Below, piece by piece: positions 54,080 through 64,000 of a stretch of 64,000 nucleotides of DNA. A program made the position numbers and the translations under genes. Location: assembly GCA_015680685.1 (NCBI GenBank), contig MNCI01035320.1, positions 107,317 to 171,316 of the forward strand, read 5' to 3'. The notes under the pieces were generated by a model. The model saw only the letters and a program-made list of their open reading frames with translations. It searched no databases and was not told the DNA's origin. The DNA is from Gnetum montanum. Taxonomy: Eukaryota > Streptophyta > Gnetopsida > Gnetales > Gnetaceae. Position 1 is the stretch's first letter. Each line of letters starts with the position of its first letter.

Positions 54080-56003
54080 CATCCCCTAATAGCATGGGGA
54101 GAGAACCTTGTGTTGAGCAAGAAAACATGGGAAAGGACAAGAAGTTACTTGTTGAAGCTAAGGGTTCAGTTAGATAAAAATTAAAGAGGCCTTTAGTTTA
54201 TGAGACAATGCCACTCCTAGAGGAGTCCTTGAAGAAAATATTAATTGTTAAGCTTAACCAAGTGTATGATAGAGTTAAAGGTATGTTCTATTTATTTTGT
54301 TTTGAAGTTATGATTTTTAGTAATATGTTTGAGCTATGACTTTGGTCATAGGTAAAATGTGTTAAGTTGTTCTATGTTTTAAGGTTGTTATTCTTATGGG
54401 AAAGCAACAAGAATAGATGGCCATAATAGTAGAGGTAGCAGCTAAAGTAGAATGAAGGTATTAAGAAGAGGAAGCTTTGCAACATCATGATGATGAGGGT
54501 CTATCTCATCCTTCATTGGATAACTTCAATGCATTTTTTGAGGAGTCAAACCTAGGTAAACCTCCTACCATCCCACGAGAGGGCCTTTCAAGTACTTACG
54601 ATTTTTGGATTTATGTGTTGTTTCATGTTTACTCTTGGTCATAGTTGTTGATTACTCATTATATTTGTTATAGCTCTAGAGCCTTAGGCTTATGCCTCCA
54701 CCTCCACCTTCTGCATTATACCATGGGTGGATACCCCTAATAAGATAAAGTTTGTGTGGGGCATGACTAAAGAAATTATTGGTTATTTACAATAGATAGC
54801 TCTTAAAGTTGGTGAAAGTTCTAACCCATTTTACCTTCTTTATTTACATGTTTTTGGTTTTCAAATGGTTTCTACCATTATGTAGATTTTTTTATCTTTT
54901 TTCTCTTCAGTTTTTTGTAGTTTTATGTGTCAAATTTCTTGTTTGTTATGTTAATTACACTGCCTAAGTTGAAATGGGATCCTAACATAGAGATTACTAC
55001 ATTGCTTGCCCTACCTTTTGATCTAAAAAATGTCCCACATAAGTTGTATGAGAGTGCCAGTAAATGTGCACTCTCATGTGAAAAATCTTTGTGAAATTGT
55101 AGACACTTTAATGAGTTCCTATGAGTATAATTTCTAGCATTTAAGAGAGACAACAAGAAGCTGATGGAGGAGGTGAACGATCTTTGGGATTGCAAGGAGT
55201 TTGTGGAGGCCTAAGTGACTAATAGGGCCTTCTTGTAGACCAAGAAAATAACTTGGGCTCACTACTGGAATGCTATGGATGGCAAGGTTGCCCTAGCTAG
55301 AGAGGTGGTTGAACAGAAGCTAGACTTGTTGAATTACAAGGCTGGAAAATGGAAGGACTATTGAATTTGGCTTCTAGAGTGGGGCAGTGCATAAAAGGAC
55401 CACAAAAAATGGTACAAGGCTGAGTAGGATGCCTACCTCAAAGAGATGTAGGATGATTTTACTAACAATGTTGGTTAGAATTATTCATGAAGTAGATCAA
55501 TGTAGAGGAAGTCTACAAGTTGTTTATAGATAGTGTGGTTGTGGCTAACTTCCCTACTTGTTAGATGAAAATTACTTTAAGGGAGGTAACCATTTCCCCC
55601 TTCTCACATGAGCCATCTACTTAAAGTGACGTCAATGAGAACAACATCCTTATGGTTGTTAATCTTGGAAACATTAACTAAGCAAACATGACTAAAGACC
55701 AGCTCCTCCATTGTCTAGAGGTTAGTCTTCAAACTTTTCTTATGAAATATGCTACTATAGAACCATCTTAGGTTTTTTTATTTTAGAGCTATTATGTTTT
55801 ATTTTAGTTTAGCTTGGTTTACTATGTTTTTGGCTACTTATTTTATATATTTTTGGTTACATATTTATGTCTTAACTTCATTTTGTTGTGTGTTGATTAC
55901 TAATTGATCTTGTGTTATCTTGTTACAGGCACTAGATGATACTGATAGTCCTATCAGTGAAGGTGGAAATGACCCTTCACCTCCTCCTCCAGATGCCCCC
56001 TAG
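54080..56003 (+). pseudogene. Antisense gene copy in B, 3' part (exons 4-8)
   Basis: It continues exon 4 (basic KLKRPLVYE, then LKKILIVKL, matching the basic end of D exon 4). Exons 5 and 6 are near 54380-54790. Exon 7 (about 54960-55770) has LKWDPN, matching LRWDPS, and LDLLNYKAGKW, matching IELLNTKCHDW. Exon 8 (55930-56003) follows GTTACAG and ends PPDAP then TAG. Exon order and borders agree with D. Confidence 0.65.
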
Positions 56004-56699
56004 TACCATCAGTTGTCTATTCCTAGTAATTCTTATTGTTGACATTTGATGTTGATGTTGATGTTATGGCTAGTGTTAGCAAATGTTTAAGTTGCAAATG
56101 GTTTTATGTTTTTGGGTTCTTTTTAAAACATTTTTCCATACTATGTGGCTATGGATATTATGTTGTAGACATTTTAATTTCAATTTTTAGTTTCATTTTT
56201 GATTATATTGTTCTAGAATTATGGTTTTATTATGGTATTATGATTTAAGGCCATGTTGGCTAACTCATATGGTCATAATGTAATAAAAAAATGTTCAAAT
56301 GACTAGGTAATAAGGCTATAGGCTGAAATGGAAATAACTTAAAAGTGTTATTTACTAGTTTTAGACCATGGTGAATCCCACATCTTGCACATAGTTTCTA
56401 TCTATTTTTTGTTTTAAAAATTTTTATGGATTTTTTAGTTTTAAAGTTTTTATGAGGTTTTTACGTTTATCATGCTACAAGAGAAATAAAAGGCTTTAAT
56501 AAGTAAGAAAACAAAACAAAAGTAAACTCTTAGGATACATGTGAATTTAAGTTTAATGTAAAGGAAATGAAATGGTAGAGATGGCTAAAATGTAATCTAA
56601 GCTAAAAGGCTATAAGTACATATGGATACATGGTCATAAGTGCATCACGTAGAAGAAGGATTAGGGGCATACATCACTTGTACAAATGTTTCATAATTT
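56004..56699. other. Spacer between antisense gene and protease of B
   Basis: AT-rich, with no coding seen. A single decayed CTAGTTTTAGACCATGG unit at about 56348-56365 matches the border repeats of C and D. Confidence 0.4.
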
Positions 56700-57960
56700 T
56701 CAAAAGATTAGAAAATGTATATAGTCTATTTTAGGTTTATATTCCTCATCTCCTTTGTTTATGATGTTAAAGAGTAGCTCTCCTCATAGCCTATCTCTTG
56801 GTCCATCATTGTTGTTTTTGGCCTTCTTTGCTCCATCAAGTTTCTTAACTTTGTGGTTAGGAGTTTCTTCTTGAAACTCCAGTTCTAACCCTTGCTTTAC
56901 ATCTCCATTGTTAAGTACTAAGGAAATCACATTATCACCATGAATGATAATCTCACCTCCCTAATAAGGTAGGTGAATTTCTTGATGGATGGACGAAGAT
57001 AAAATTCATAATTGAGCTACCCAAGGCCTTCTCAGGATAAGGTTGAATCTTGATGTTTTCTCCATCACCAAAAAAATTAGCAGTTGTGAGCAATTACTTT
57101 CCTATTGCAAAGTCTAAGGAGATACATCCCTTGATGTCCACTCATGATCCATTGAAGGAATTAAGAGCTGAGGTCAATGTGTGGTGTATATGTTTCATTA
57201 GGCCTAAGTGCTTAGCTATGTTATATGGGATGCCATTCGTTGTGGCTCCATCATTTATGTGCACTCTATGCACTTTGTATTATTCTACTTATATCATTAT
57301 AAAGAGAATAACCATGGTCACCTTCCTATTTTGCGGATTAGTTTTGATTTTGCTATTGTGAAATAATAGTGATGTTGAGTTCTTTTCCTCATTAGTGGGG
57401 ATGTCCTTATTAATAGGGATGGAGGTCAACATCTTAGCTAATGCTTCCTAGTGTGCAACAGAAGTCATGACTAGGTTGTACAGGCTAAGGATTATGTTGT
57501 TTTACTTTAGTAACTATCTAAGCAATTCCATCACATTTAGGAAGTCTTTGTTATTTTCCATAGGTCTTTCATTCTTATTTTTCCTTCATGCATCCAAAAT
57601 GTGGACTTTTTGTTTGAGTTGTGGTTTATTAGTTGAAGTAGCCTAGGTTGTAGAGCTCAAAGGTATATATGAGATGGGAGTCGACTTCGACGGGTCCACT
57701 TCCTTCCATGCCTTGCCTTCCTTATTGATCTTGTTTTTAGGCTTTTGTATAGGCTTCTTCCATTGTTTGCTTGATGACTTTTTGTTATTATTGGTTGCTT
57801 GGAAGGAAGAATTCATTGCAATAGCCACCACAAGGGATCACTATTCTATTGCATGAGTGGATTTAGTTGTAATGGTAGGGGGAGGCACTTTGATAACAAA
57901 AGTATCTTTGGTGGGTTTTGGTGATGGGATCCTCACAACAAAGGAGGTCTTTGAACTAGT
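56700..57960 (-). pseudogene. Protease region of element B (decayed)
   Basis: Minus-strand pieces align with C and D, including HINDGATTN near 57265-57235, where the first Asp of the DDGA motif is Asn, and a Lys/Ser/Pro-rich N-terminal part (57831-57643). Many stops. Confidence 0.65.
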
Positions 57961-58007
57961 TGAAGTTGAAGGGCCCTTTCATTGTGAGGAGGTATCCCTG
58001 CAGGCCT

Positions 58008-59485
58008 TCAGTCATGGTCAGCATTGAATGTTGACATGGTAAATAGGCTATTATTATCATTCAATGGATATTTATATACATGAATTGAATATTTTTGAGG
58101 CCTAATTGGGTTGGAGGCATCAAGAACCAATTCACCCTTATCTATTATCCTTTGTAGCTCGTTTTTTAGTGCAAGGTAGAAGTTAGTGTCATGACCTAGC
58201 AACTAATGATAGTGATAAAAATGATCAAGCTTAAAATACTTAGGCACTACAGGGTAACATTTTGTTGCTTGAGTAGGGCCTTTGGCTATCTCACATAGTC
58301 TCTCATGCCTCTTTTTGGCATTTTTGATTATTTTATTATATTGTATCCTCCCACTCTTCAATAGTTGGTCTAATAGTTCTTATGCATTTAAGAGTAGCGT
58401 AGTGTACTTTAACTAGTCATTTCAATCAAAGTTAGGCCTTGAAGTAGTCAATGTAGAGGCCACATATGTTAAAGGTTGGTTAGTATTATTAGCAAGGGCC
58501 CTAGGTTGGTTTGTTCTTGGCCCTTGGGGGTGGTTGATTTTTTTTTCCACAGTGGATGTTGCTATGTTATTTTTCCTTTCCCTCTCCAAATCCTTTCATG
58601 CATGTTGGTTCTTATACACTGTGTAAGTAGGGTCATCACTGGCTTCTATTGCATCCTCTATGTTTCTAATTTGAGAAAAGGCTTGACTAAGTACCTGTGG
58701 ATTAAGGTAGTAAAATTTCAACTTAATGAAGTCGTTAACCACCCCCTTGAAGATAGCTAAAAGGTGGGTTTCCACTATTGGCTCTAGAATTTCATGTAGC
58801 AAAGAATTCCATTGTTGGATGAACTTTTGCACCAGTTCAAAGGGTCCTTGCTTAACCTTCATTACTTTGTAAAGTATTGTATTATTTTTGAGTTGTGGTT
58901 AAAATAGTTAATAAATTGTGAAATCAAATCTTCCAAGGAGGATATGGATGCTTTTAGGAAAGCACAATACTAATCAAAAGCTTTTCCATAAGGGACATAG
59001 GGAAAATTCTCATTATTATTTATGGCCAATCTTATAGTAACAAGCACTTAGAGTGGAAGGTTATAAGATGGAATTTGGGGTCACCTTCACCATTGTACTT
59101 GATGAATTGTGATATGGAAACACTAGGAAAAAGGGTTACTGGTGGAACTGTAGGATTGATGGGATCATCCTGATAGAAATTCATAATTTTTATAGTCTAG
59201 AATGTAGAATTCATAAGCCTATTTAACACTTTAGTTAGGTCCTAGATCATCTAAAAAGCCTAATCCTATCGTTGGTATGCCCCTATGGGTTGTGGGGTTT
59301 GCACTAAAGGTTGGAGTATAAGTTGGAAGACTTGTGGACCCATCATAGTCATGGGTAGGCTAAATAAAGAAAAAAATGGTTTGCACTAGTATCTAAGTCA
59401 CAAAGGGTATGAAGGGGGTATGTGATCCTTGGATCACTTGAGATCCCACAATGGGCCCCATCTAGATGGATAAGGGATTAGTAGT
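58008..59485 (-). pseudogene. Gag of element B (decayed, cut by element F)
   Basis: A piece at 58202-58008 has VYKYPLNDNNSLF, like YKDPLNA of D. The gag core at 58862-58596 has FIQQWNSLLHEI, LLAIFKGVVNDF and LKFYYLNPQVL, matching D. The gag N-terminus should lie beyond element F, outside the window. Confidence 0.75.
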
Positions 59486-60503
59486 TAATGAGATGCGATT
59501 CGCATGAGCCGCAATATTGTGTACGCGATATCGTGGCCACTGCGATATTGTGTAATCCCCTGCGATATCGCAGTCCACCGCCATATCTATTAATAAGAGG
59601 TGGCACTCCCCTTATTTCCCATCCAGGTCTAGAAGTAGGGAAACTCTGGCAGTTTGATCACTCTAGGGATAGAATATTTTCCATGTGCCTGCAGTAGGAG
59701 TCCCAAAGTGAACAGATATTTATTCGAGCAACATTGTACTTGAACACAAGTTGTGTACGGAAATAAAGATGAGCTTTCCAGATAAACCTTACAATGCACG
59801 GAATAGGATTTATTTATTTTTTCTCTCTCACCCTTAAACTCCTAGATGCGGTATGAGTACAAATTAATGATGAGGATCTAAGGATGTGTATGAATAGTCA
59901 AGGAATAGGCTACTTATCGCATGCGGTATGAGTACAACTTGATTACGAGCATCTAGTATGACTACTTGGTAACCCAGTGGTGTATCCAGGATCTACACTT
60001 GGTAATCCCAGTGGTAGTCCCATATGGTTAGTCAAGGAATTGGCTGCTCATCGCAGTTAGGCTAGATAGATTCTCTCAACCCTTTCCTCCTAGTTAAGTG
60101 CCTCAGTATGACCACTTTGAGCATGTGTGTTACGTGCAGGGATCCCAGTAATGATTATCATTTGGTAGTTGCGGTTGCATCGGTTTAGGGTGTGTACGGT
60201 AAGTGGGAACAGATGCTGAAGCTAGGTAATTTAGACTTAGTTCATTAGTTAGAGTTAGTTAGTTTCTCAACGCTTCACCCTTTAGCTTAGAAGACATAAA
60301 ACAGAAAAACCATAAAAATCATATACCTCAGACTTGCTTAACCATACACCATGACAACTACAAGTAAGTCTAGGAAGACAACAAATGATTAACCCCAAGT
60401 GTTCCATGGGGCGTGAAGGCACTTAGTCTGTGGAGTTTGACTGGATTACACGTGCTACACTAGCTTTGTATGGTTGAGTGTAGGGGTACGTCGCAACTCA
60501 TCA
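59486..60503 (+). repeat. 5' LTR of element F (1018 bp)
   Basis: It starts TAATGAGATGCG (TG decayed to TA) and ends CAACTCATCA. It is collinear with 3714-4721. The U3 has four GATATC-type motifs (about 59507-59577) and a weakened TATA box (TATTAATA, 59588-59595). Confidence 0.85.
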
Positions 60504-60504
60504 T

Positions 60505-60522
60505 TGACATCGTTGCAAGGGA
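60505..60522 (+). other. Primer binding site of element F
   Basis: TGACATCGTTGCAAGGGA begins two bases after the LTR. It fits TGGCGCCGTTGCCGGGGA (tRNA-Asp type) with only a few C-to-T, G-to-A or C-to-A changes. The 120 bp up to gag are non-coding. Confidence 0.75.
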
Positions 60523-60644
60523 CTAAGTGTTTGTGTGTTGAATAGAACATAAAGGATATCACTCACATTGTTGGGAGCCTAAATGAACCTTTGGGTTAAT
60601 CAAGATAAAAAAGTTTATAATAGTGAATTAGCATACCGATAACA

Positions 60645-62969
60645 ATGTCTTCTTCTCATAAGAGCAACTCACCATATAAGGACCATACACGAGACAGTCA
60701 GCAACATAAAACACATAACCAAAATCAGCCAGTGCCTTAACAGTATAAGTTGACATATACTCATCTGGATGAGTATATCCCCAACTTTACTTTTATTCTT
60801 CATCAAGATGAATAGATGCACTGGAGAGATTTGCAGGGTAACATCGTGTTACCTCTGGATCGATCTGTCCCAAACATGCTTCTCCGTGCCTTAGCAAAGA
60901 TTGTCATGACTTAGCTTTATGTTGAATACGTTATGGAAGACTTTGACACAAGGGATTATCATCCCACAAAAGCACAACGTATGAGGGACTTAAGGTAGGA
61001 GAGCCAACATACACTGTTGAAGGGAAAAGGTCCACATGTCCTTAGCGAAATAGGAGATGAGGAACCCCTTATAACAGGTTCTTTAGCAAATGATGTTCCC
61101 CCTCCTAATGATGGTGAGGAGGTTGGGTATCAGAACCTATGATCAATGATACATAACACTGGTTCTGATGCCTGTGAACACCAGCTATTCACAGAAGGAG
61201 CAAAAAAAAAGACAAGGATAGGCCGAAGCAGCTGAAGAGAAGGTAGGAAGCATCACCATGGCGATGGTTCTCCTCCCTCTTTTCCTTCATTTCATCACTC
61301 ACCCTCTCCTTCCACATCTAGGTGCTACCAGCAAGAGCATAACAGAGAGGATAAAAGTAAGAAAAATGAGAGACCTCGATGAGAGAGTCGAGAGAGAGGA
61401 CAAGGTAAAGGACATAGGGAGAGTAGGGAACAATGCATACATCATAGGCATCATGAAAGAGATGATCATGATGAGCCCCTACTCGCAACTCGAAGTATGC
61501 TTGACATAACGGAGGTTGTTGGGATTCCCACAAGGCATTTAAAAGATAATCGGATCAAACGCTTAGACATGAACAACATCCCATGATTTGAAGGGGGATA
61601 CAATGCAAATCCACAAAATCATTGATAGGAATTCCACGATGTCTGCACCTTGCAGAATATAGAAAATGAGTGGCAAAAACTTAATTTGTTTTCAAGGAAA
61701 CTCATCAAAGAAGCAGAGAGTTGGTACTAGTCCTTAGAACTGCAAACCATTAGGAGGTGATGTACGATGTTAGAACTATTCAACGATAAGTATAAAATGT
61801 ACTCCAGAGTGTCTAATTTGCGTAAGCAGATCCAAGGCTGGAAGCAAGGTACACATGAACCCTTGGATGTTGCCATGGCCCACTGCTACACACTGTTATA
61901 TCATTTCCCAGGCCATGGATATGCTCAGTGGGATCAACTTTGCCACATCGTGGATGGGCTAAGGCATGAAACTAGAAGAACCCTTGGGACTTATGCCCAA
62001 GGGAGACTCTCACAACTTAGAGCCCATGAAGTACATAGCTTGTTGGAATAAGTAGCAAAAGAAGAAGGTGAGATATGCAGAAGGGAAAGTTCAGAAGAAT
62101 ACAACCATGATCCCTTTCTTCGAAATAAGGGAGTGAAATTTTGTGATGAAGAGGATGAGTCACCAATCGAAGAGTTGGTGAATAGAAAAACCTTGTCGAT
62201 TCAAAAGTTAACAACAGAAATAGCAACTAAGGTAGACGATGTATGGAGTTCCTTAGACTCTAAAATTAAAACTATCTTAAAAATTGTAGAAGAGTATAAG
62301 GTAGAATGAAGTAGTGACAAAGGTAAGAAAAAGTGGAGAGATTTAGGCCCTGCACGTAACAAGGGTAAGGGGAAAATCACTAACTCCGATGTGGTTGTGG
62401 ATTTAGACATAAATGATGATTGTGGATGTGAAATATGCCACTATGACCATCCTAAGGGATGTTATCCAATTATTTCACATCTACAGGAGTCTGGGGTGTA
62501 TGCACTTAATCCAAGACTCAACCAACGACAAACACCCCATAGGTTACCTTATCCTCAAGGTAACCCAAGGTAGTTCCACCAACCATTAACGTATTAACCA
62601 AGTGGAACTCCACCACAACCCATCAGATAGCATCAACAATGGAAATACTCACAATCATGGGGGATGTCATCGCTGAAACATTAGTACCCTTACCGGCAGC
62701 CTGACCCTTATGGATATTATGTGTAGTATCTAATTTCTTCAAGAGACTCTACGAGTCACACAACTTCCCACCATCACTACCAAGTTCAAGAGTACTTCAG
62801 AAGGACTCCTTCTCCTCTAGGAGACACTCCATACCCACACCATCCTCCAAATCCATCTGCACCTCTTCCACAAGTAGTTCCCATAACACGTCCTTCTCCA
62901 ACAATGCAAGGGGAACTTCCTCCTCAACCACAACAACATCACGCTATGAGAGTTGTAAATATTCAACCT
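60645..62969 (+). pseudogene. Gag of element F
   Basis: One frame from the ATG at 60645 with many in-frame stops, mostly CAG/CAA/CGA-type, and no obvious frameshift. It begins MSSSHKSNSPY. A Ser/His/Arg-rich region follows (about 61240-61480). The gag core runs about 61500-62050 (EAESWY, SNLRKQIQGWKQGTHEPLDV, LCHIVDGLRHETRRTLG). A knuckle-like CGCEICHYDHPKGCYPII lies at about 62425-62475. The C-terminal part is Pro/Gln/His/Tyr-rich. Confidence 0.8.
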
Positions 62970-62973
62970 ACTA

Positions 62974-63727
62974 TTGGTTCCTGACAACTGTAAAAAAAGA
63001 AGATCCTTCTTTAGAACCAAAAGCCTAGATGAACTCTCACAACAACAAGCGGTTGAGCCCATGTACACTCCTCCACCATCTAACACTTCGGAGCACCCTT
63101 CAGTCCAACAAAGCTTAATGCATACGATTATGTTAACACATACCATAACCAACTGGATCAAGATAGGAGACCTGCCTAGGAAACTAACTGACCTTGGGAG
63201 TCCCTTAATGTACCTTCAAGTCACCGAAAATGAACCACATAGGGCTCTTCTTGACTTCGGTTCTAGAGTCAACTTAATTTCACGAGAGACGTATCACGCC
63301 TGGAACCTGCCCCAACTTAAGAAGAGCAACATTCAACTAGAGCTGGAAAACTAGTCCATCACCATTCCCTTGGGATTGGAAGAGGACGTTATTATCACTA
63401 TGTGTGGTTGGTCTTACCTAGCTGATTTTCTGGTGATTGAAGTTAACAACAACGAAGGGGACTTCTCACTTATAATGGGAAGGGCATGGCTAAGCATAGT
63501 AGATGCATGCCTTAGGATCTGCAATCTTTCCCTAGAAATTTCTAAGATAAACATTTATGGAAAGATTGAGAAGAAGAAATTTCAATGCATCACATACAAT
63601 GATTCATCGGGTGATGACATGGAGAAAATTCCTCCATGTAACAGGTGTGCCTTTGAAACTTTGAAACAAAGATGCCTATATGTAGTAACCACACAACTAG
63701 TAGTAGACATCCCGTGGTTGACAGCTA
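62974..63727 (+). pseudogene. Protease of element F
   Basis: This is +1 relative to gag; the change lies at an A7 run near 62993. The retropepsin domain has ALLDFGSRVNLIS (DFGS for the usual D-T/S-G) and, after a TAG at 63352-63354, SLIMGRAWLSI for the ILGRP.. motif. The frame stays open to the assembly gap. Confidence 0.8.
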
Positions 63728-64000
63728 NNNNNNNNNNNNNNNNNNNNNNNNNNNNNNNNNNNNNNNNNNNNNNNNNNNNNNNNNNNNNNNNNNNNNNNNN
63801 NNNNNNNNNNNNNNNNNNNNNNNNNNNNNNNNNNNNNNNNNNNNNNNNNNNNNNNNNNNNNNNNNNNNNNNNNNNNNNNNNNNNNNNNNNNNNNNNNNNN
63901 NNNNNNNNNNNNNNNNNNNNNNNNNNNNNNNNNNNNNNNNNNNNNNNNNNNNNNNNNNNNNNNNNNNNNNNNNNNNNNNNNNNNNNNNNNNNNNNNNNNN
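63728..64000. other. Assembly gap (N to window end)
   Basis: A run of N continues to the end of the window and interrupts element F after protease. Confidence 0.98.

Larger units (their letters stand above)
59486..64000 (+). mobile_element. Element F: 5' part of an Athila-like Ty3/gypsy retrotransposon
   Basis: 5' LTR, priming site, gag and protease in order on the + strand; pol lies beyond the window. It is the same LTR family as A. It is inserted into gag of B; GTAGT (59481-59485) should be one target-duplication copy. Confidence 0.85.

Noticed and set aside
62817-63161. A 114-codon minus-strand ORF in element F
   Set aside because: It is opposite the gag C-terminus and protease and has no motif.

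Overview
The window is nuclear DNA of a seed plant with a large, repeat-filled genome. A gymnosperm is possible but the sequence does not settle it. I find no host gene, tRNA, rRNA or CRISPR array. Almost everything is Ty3/gypsy LTR retrotransposons nested in one another, which I label A to F.

Layout. A (1-4721, +) is the 3' end of an Athila-like element: internal promoter, env-position ORF, polypurine tract and 3' LTR. B is the oldest Tat/Ogre-like element, on the minus strand, split into 4722-8436, 47236-47817 and 54080-59485. C (8437-47235, minus) is a second Tat/Ogre-like element inserted into B; its target duplication is ACTGT/ACTAT. D (22155-39494, minus, 17.3 kb) is a young element inserted into C, with a perfect CTATT target duplication and two 1.35-kb LTRs. 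E (47818-54079, minus) is an internally deleted element inserted into B; its LTR ends and priming site match those of A and F. F (59486-64000, +) is the 5' LTR plus gag-protease of an Athila-like element inserted into the gag of B.

Element D is the key to the window. On the minus strand it reads LTR, primer binding site, gag-protease (one frame, four stops), a 5.3-kb interval, then pre-RT, RT (lost in a 665-N gap), RNase H, a second archaeal-type RNase H, integrase, polypurine tract and LTR. The second RNase H marks the Tat/Ogre lineage. The 5.3-kb interval between protease and RT, where Ogre elements have an intron, holds an eight-exon gene on the opposite (+) strand at 28809-33069. It has its own TATA box. 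It encodes an FCP1/SCP-like HAD domain whose catalytic Asp is replaced by Glu, a second domain I do not firmly recognise, and an acidic/coiled-coil tail. Elements B and C carry decayed copies of the same gene in the same place and orientation, with matching exon structure. Elements C, D and E all landed inside copies of this gene.

Two further patterns recur. Each family has its own short palindrome, repeated in the LTR promoter and again at the internal promoter or upstream region of its accessory gene: GCGTATACGC in D, GCGATATCGC in A and F, CTATGCTAG/CTAGCATAG in B, CCCATCGATGGG in the E LTR, and TTCCATGCT-type inverted motifs in C. Short tandem repeats with a TAGTTTAA-like core sit at three matching borders in C and D: after integrase, between RT and the antisense gene, and between that gene and protease. 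Most premature stops fit C-to-T decay (CAG, CAA or CGA to a stop) with few frameshifts, as expected for methylated, silenced elements.
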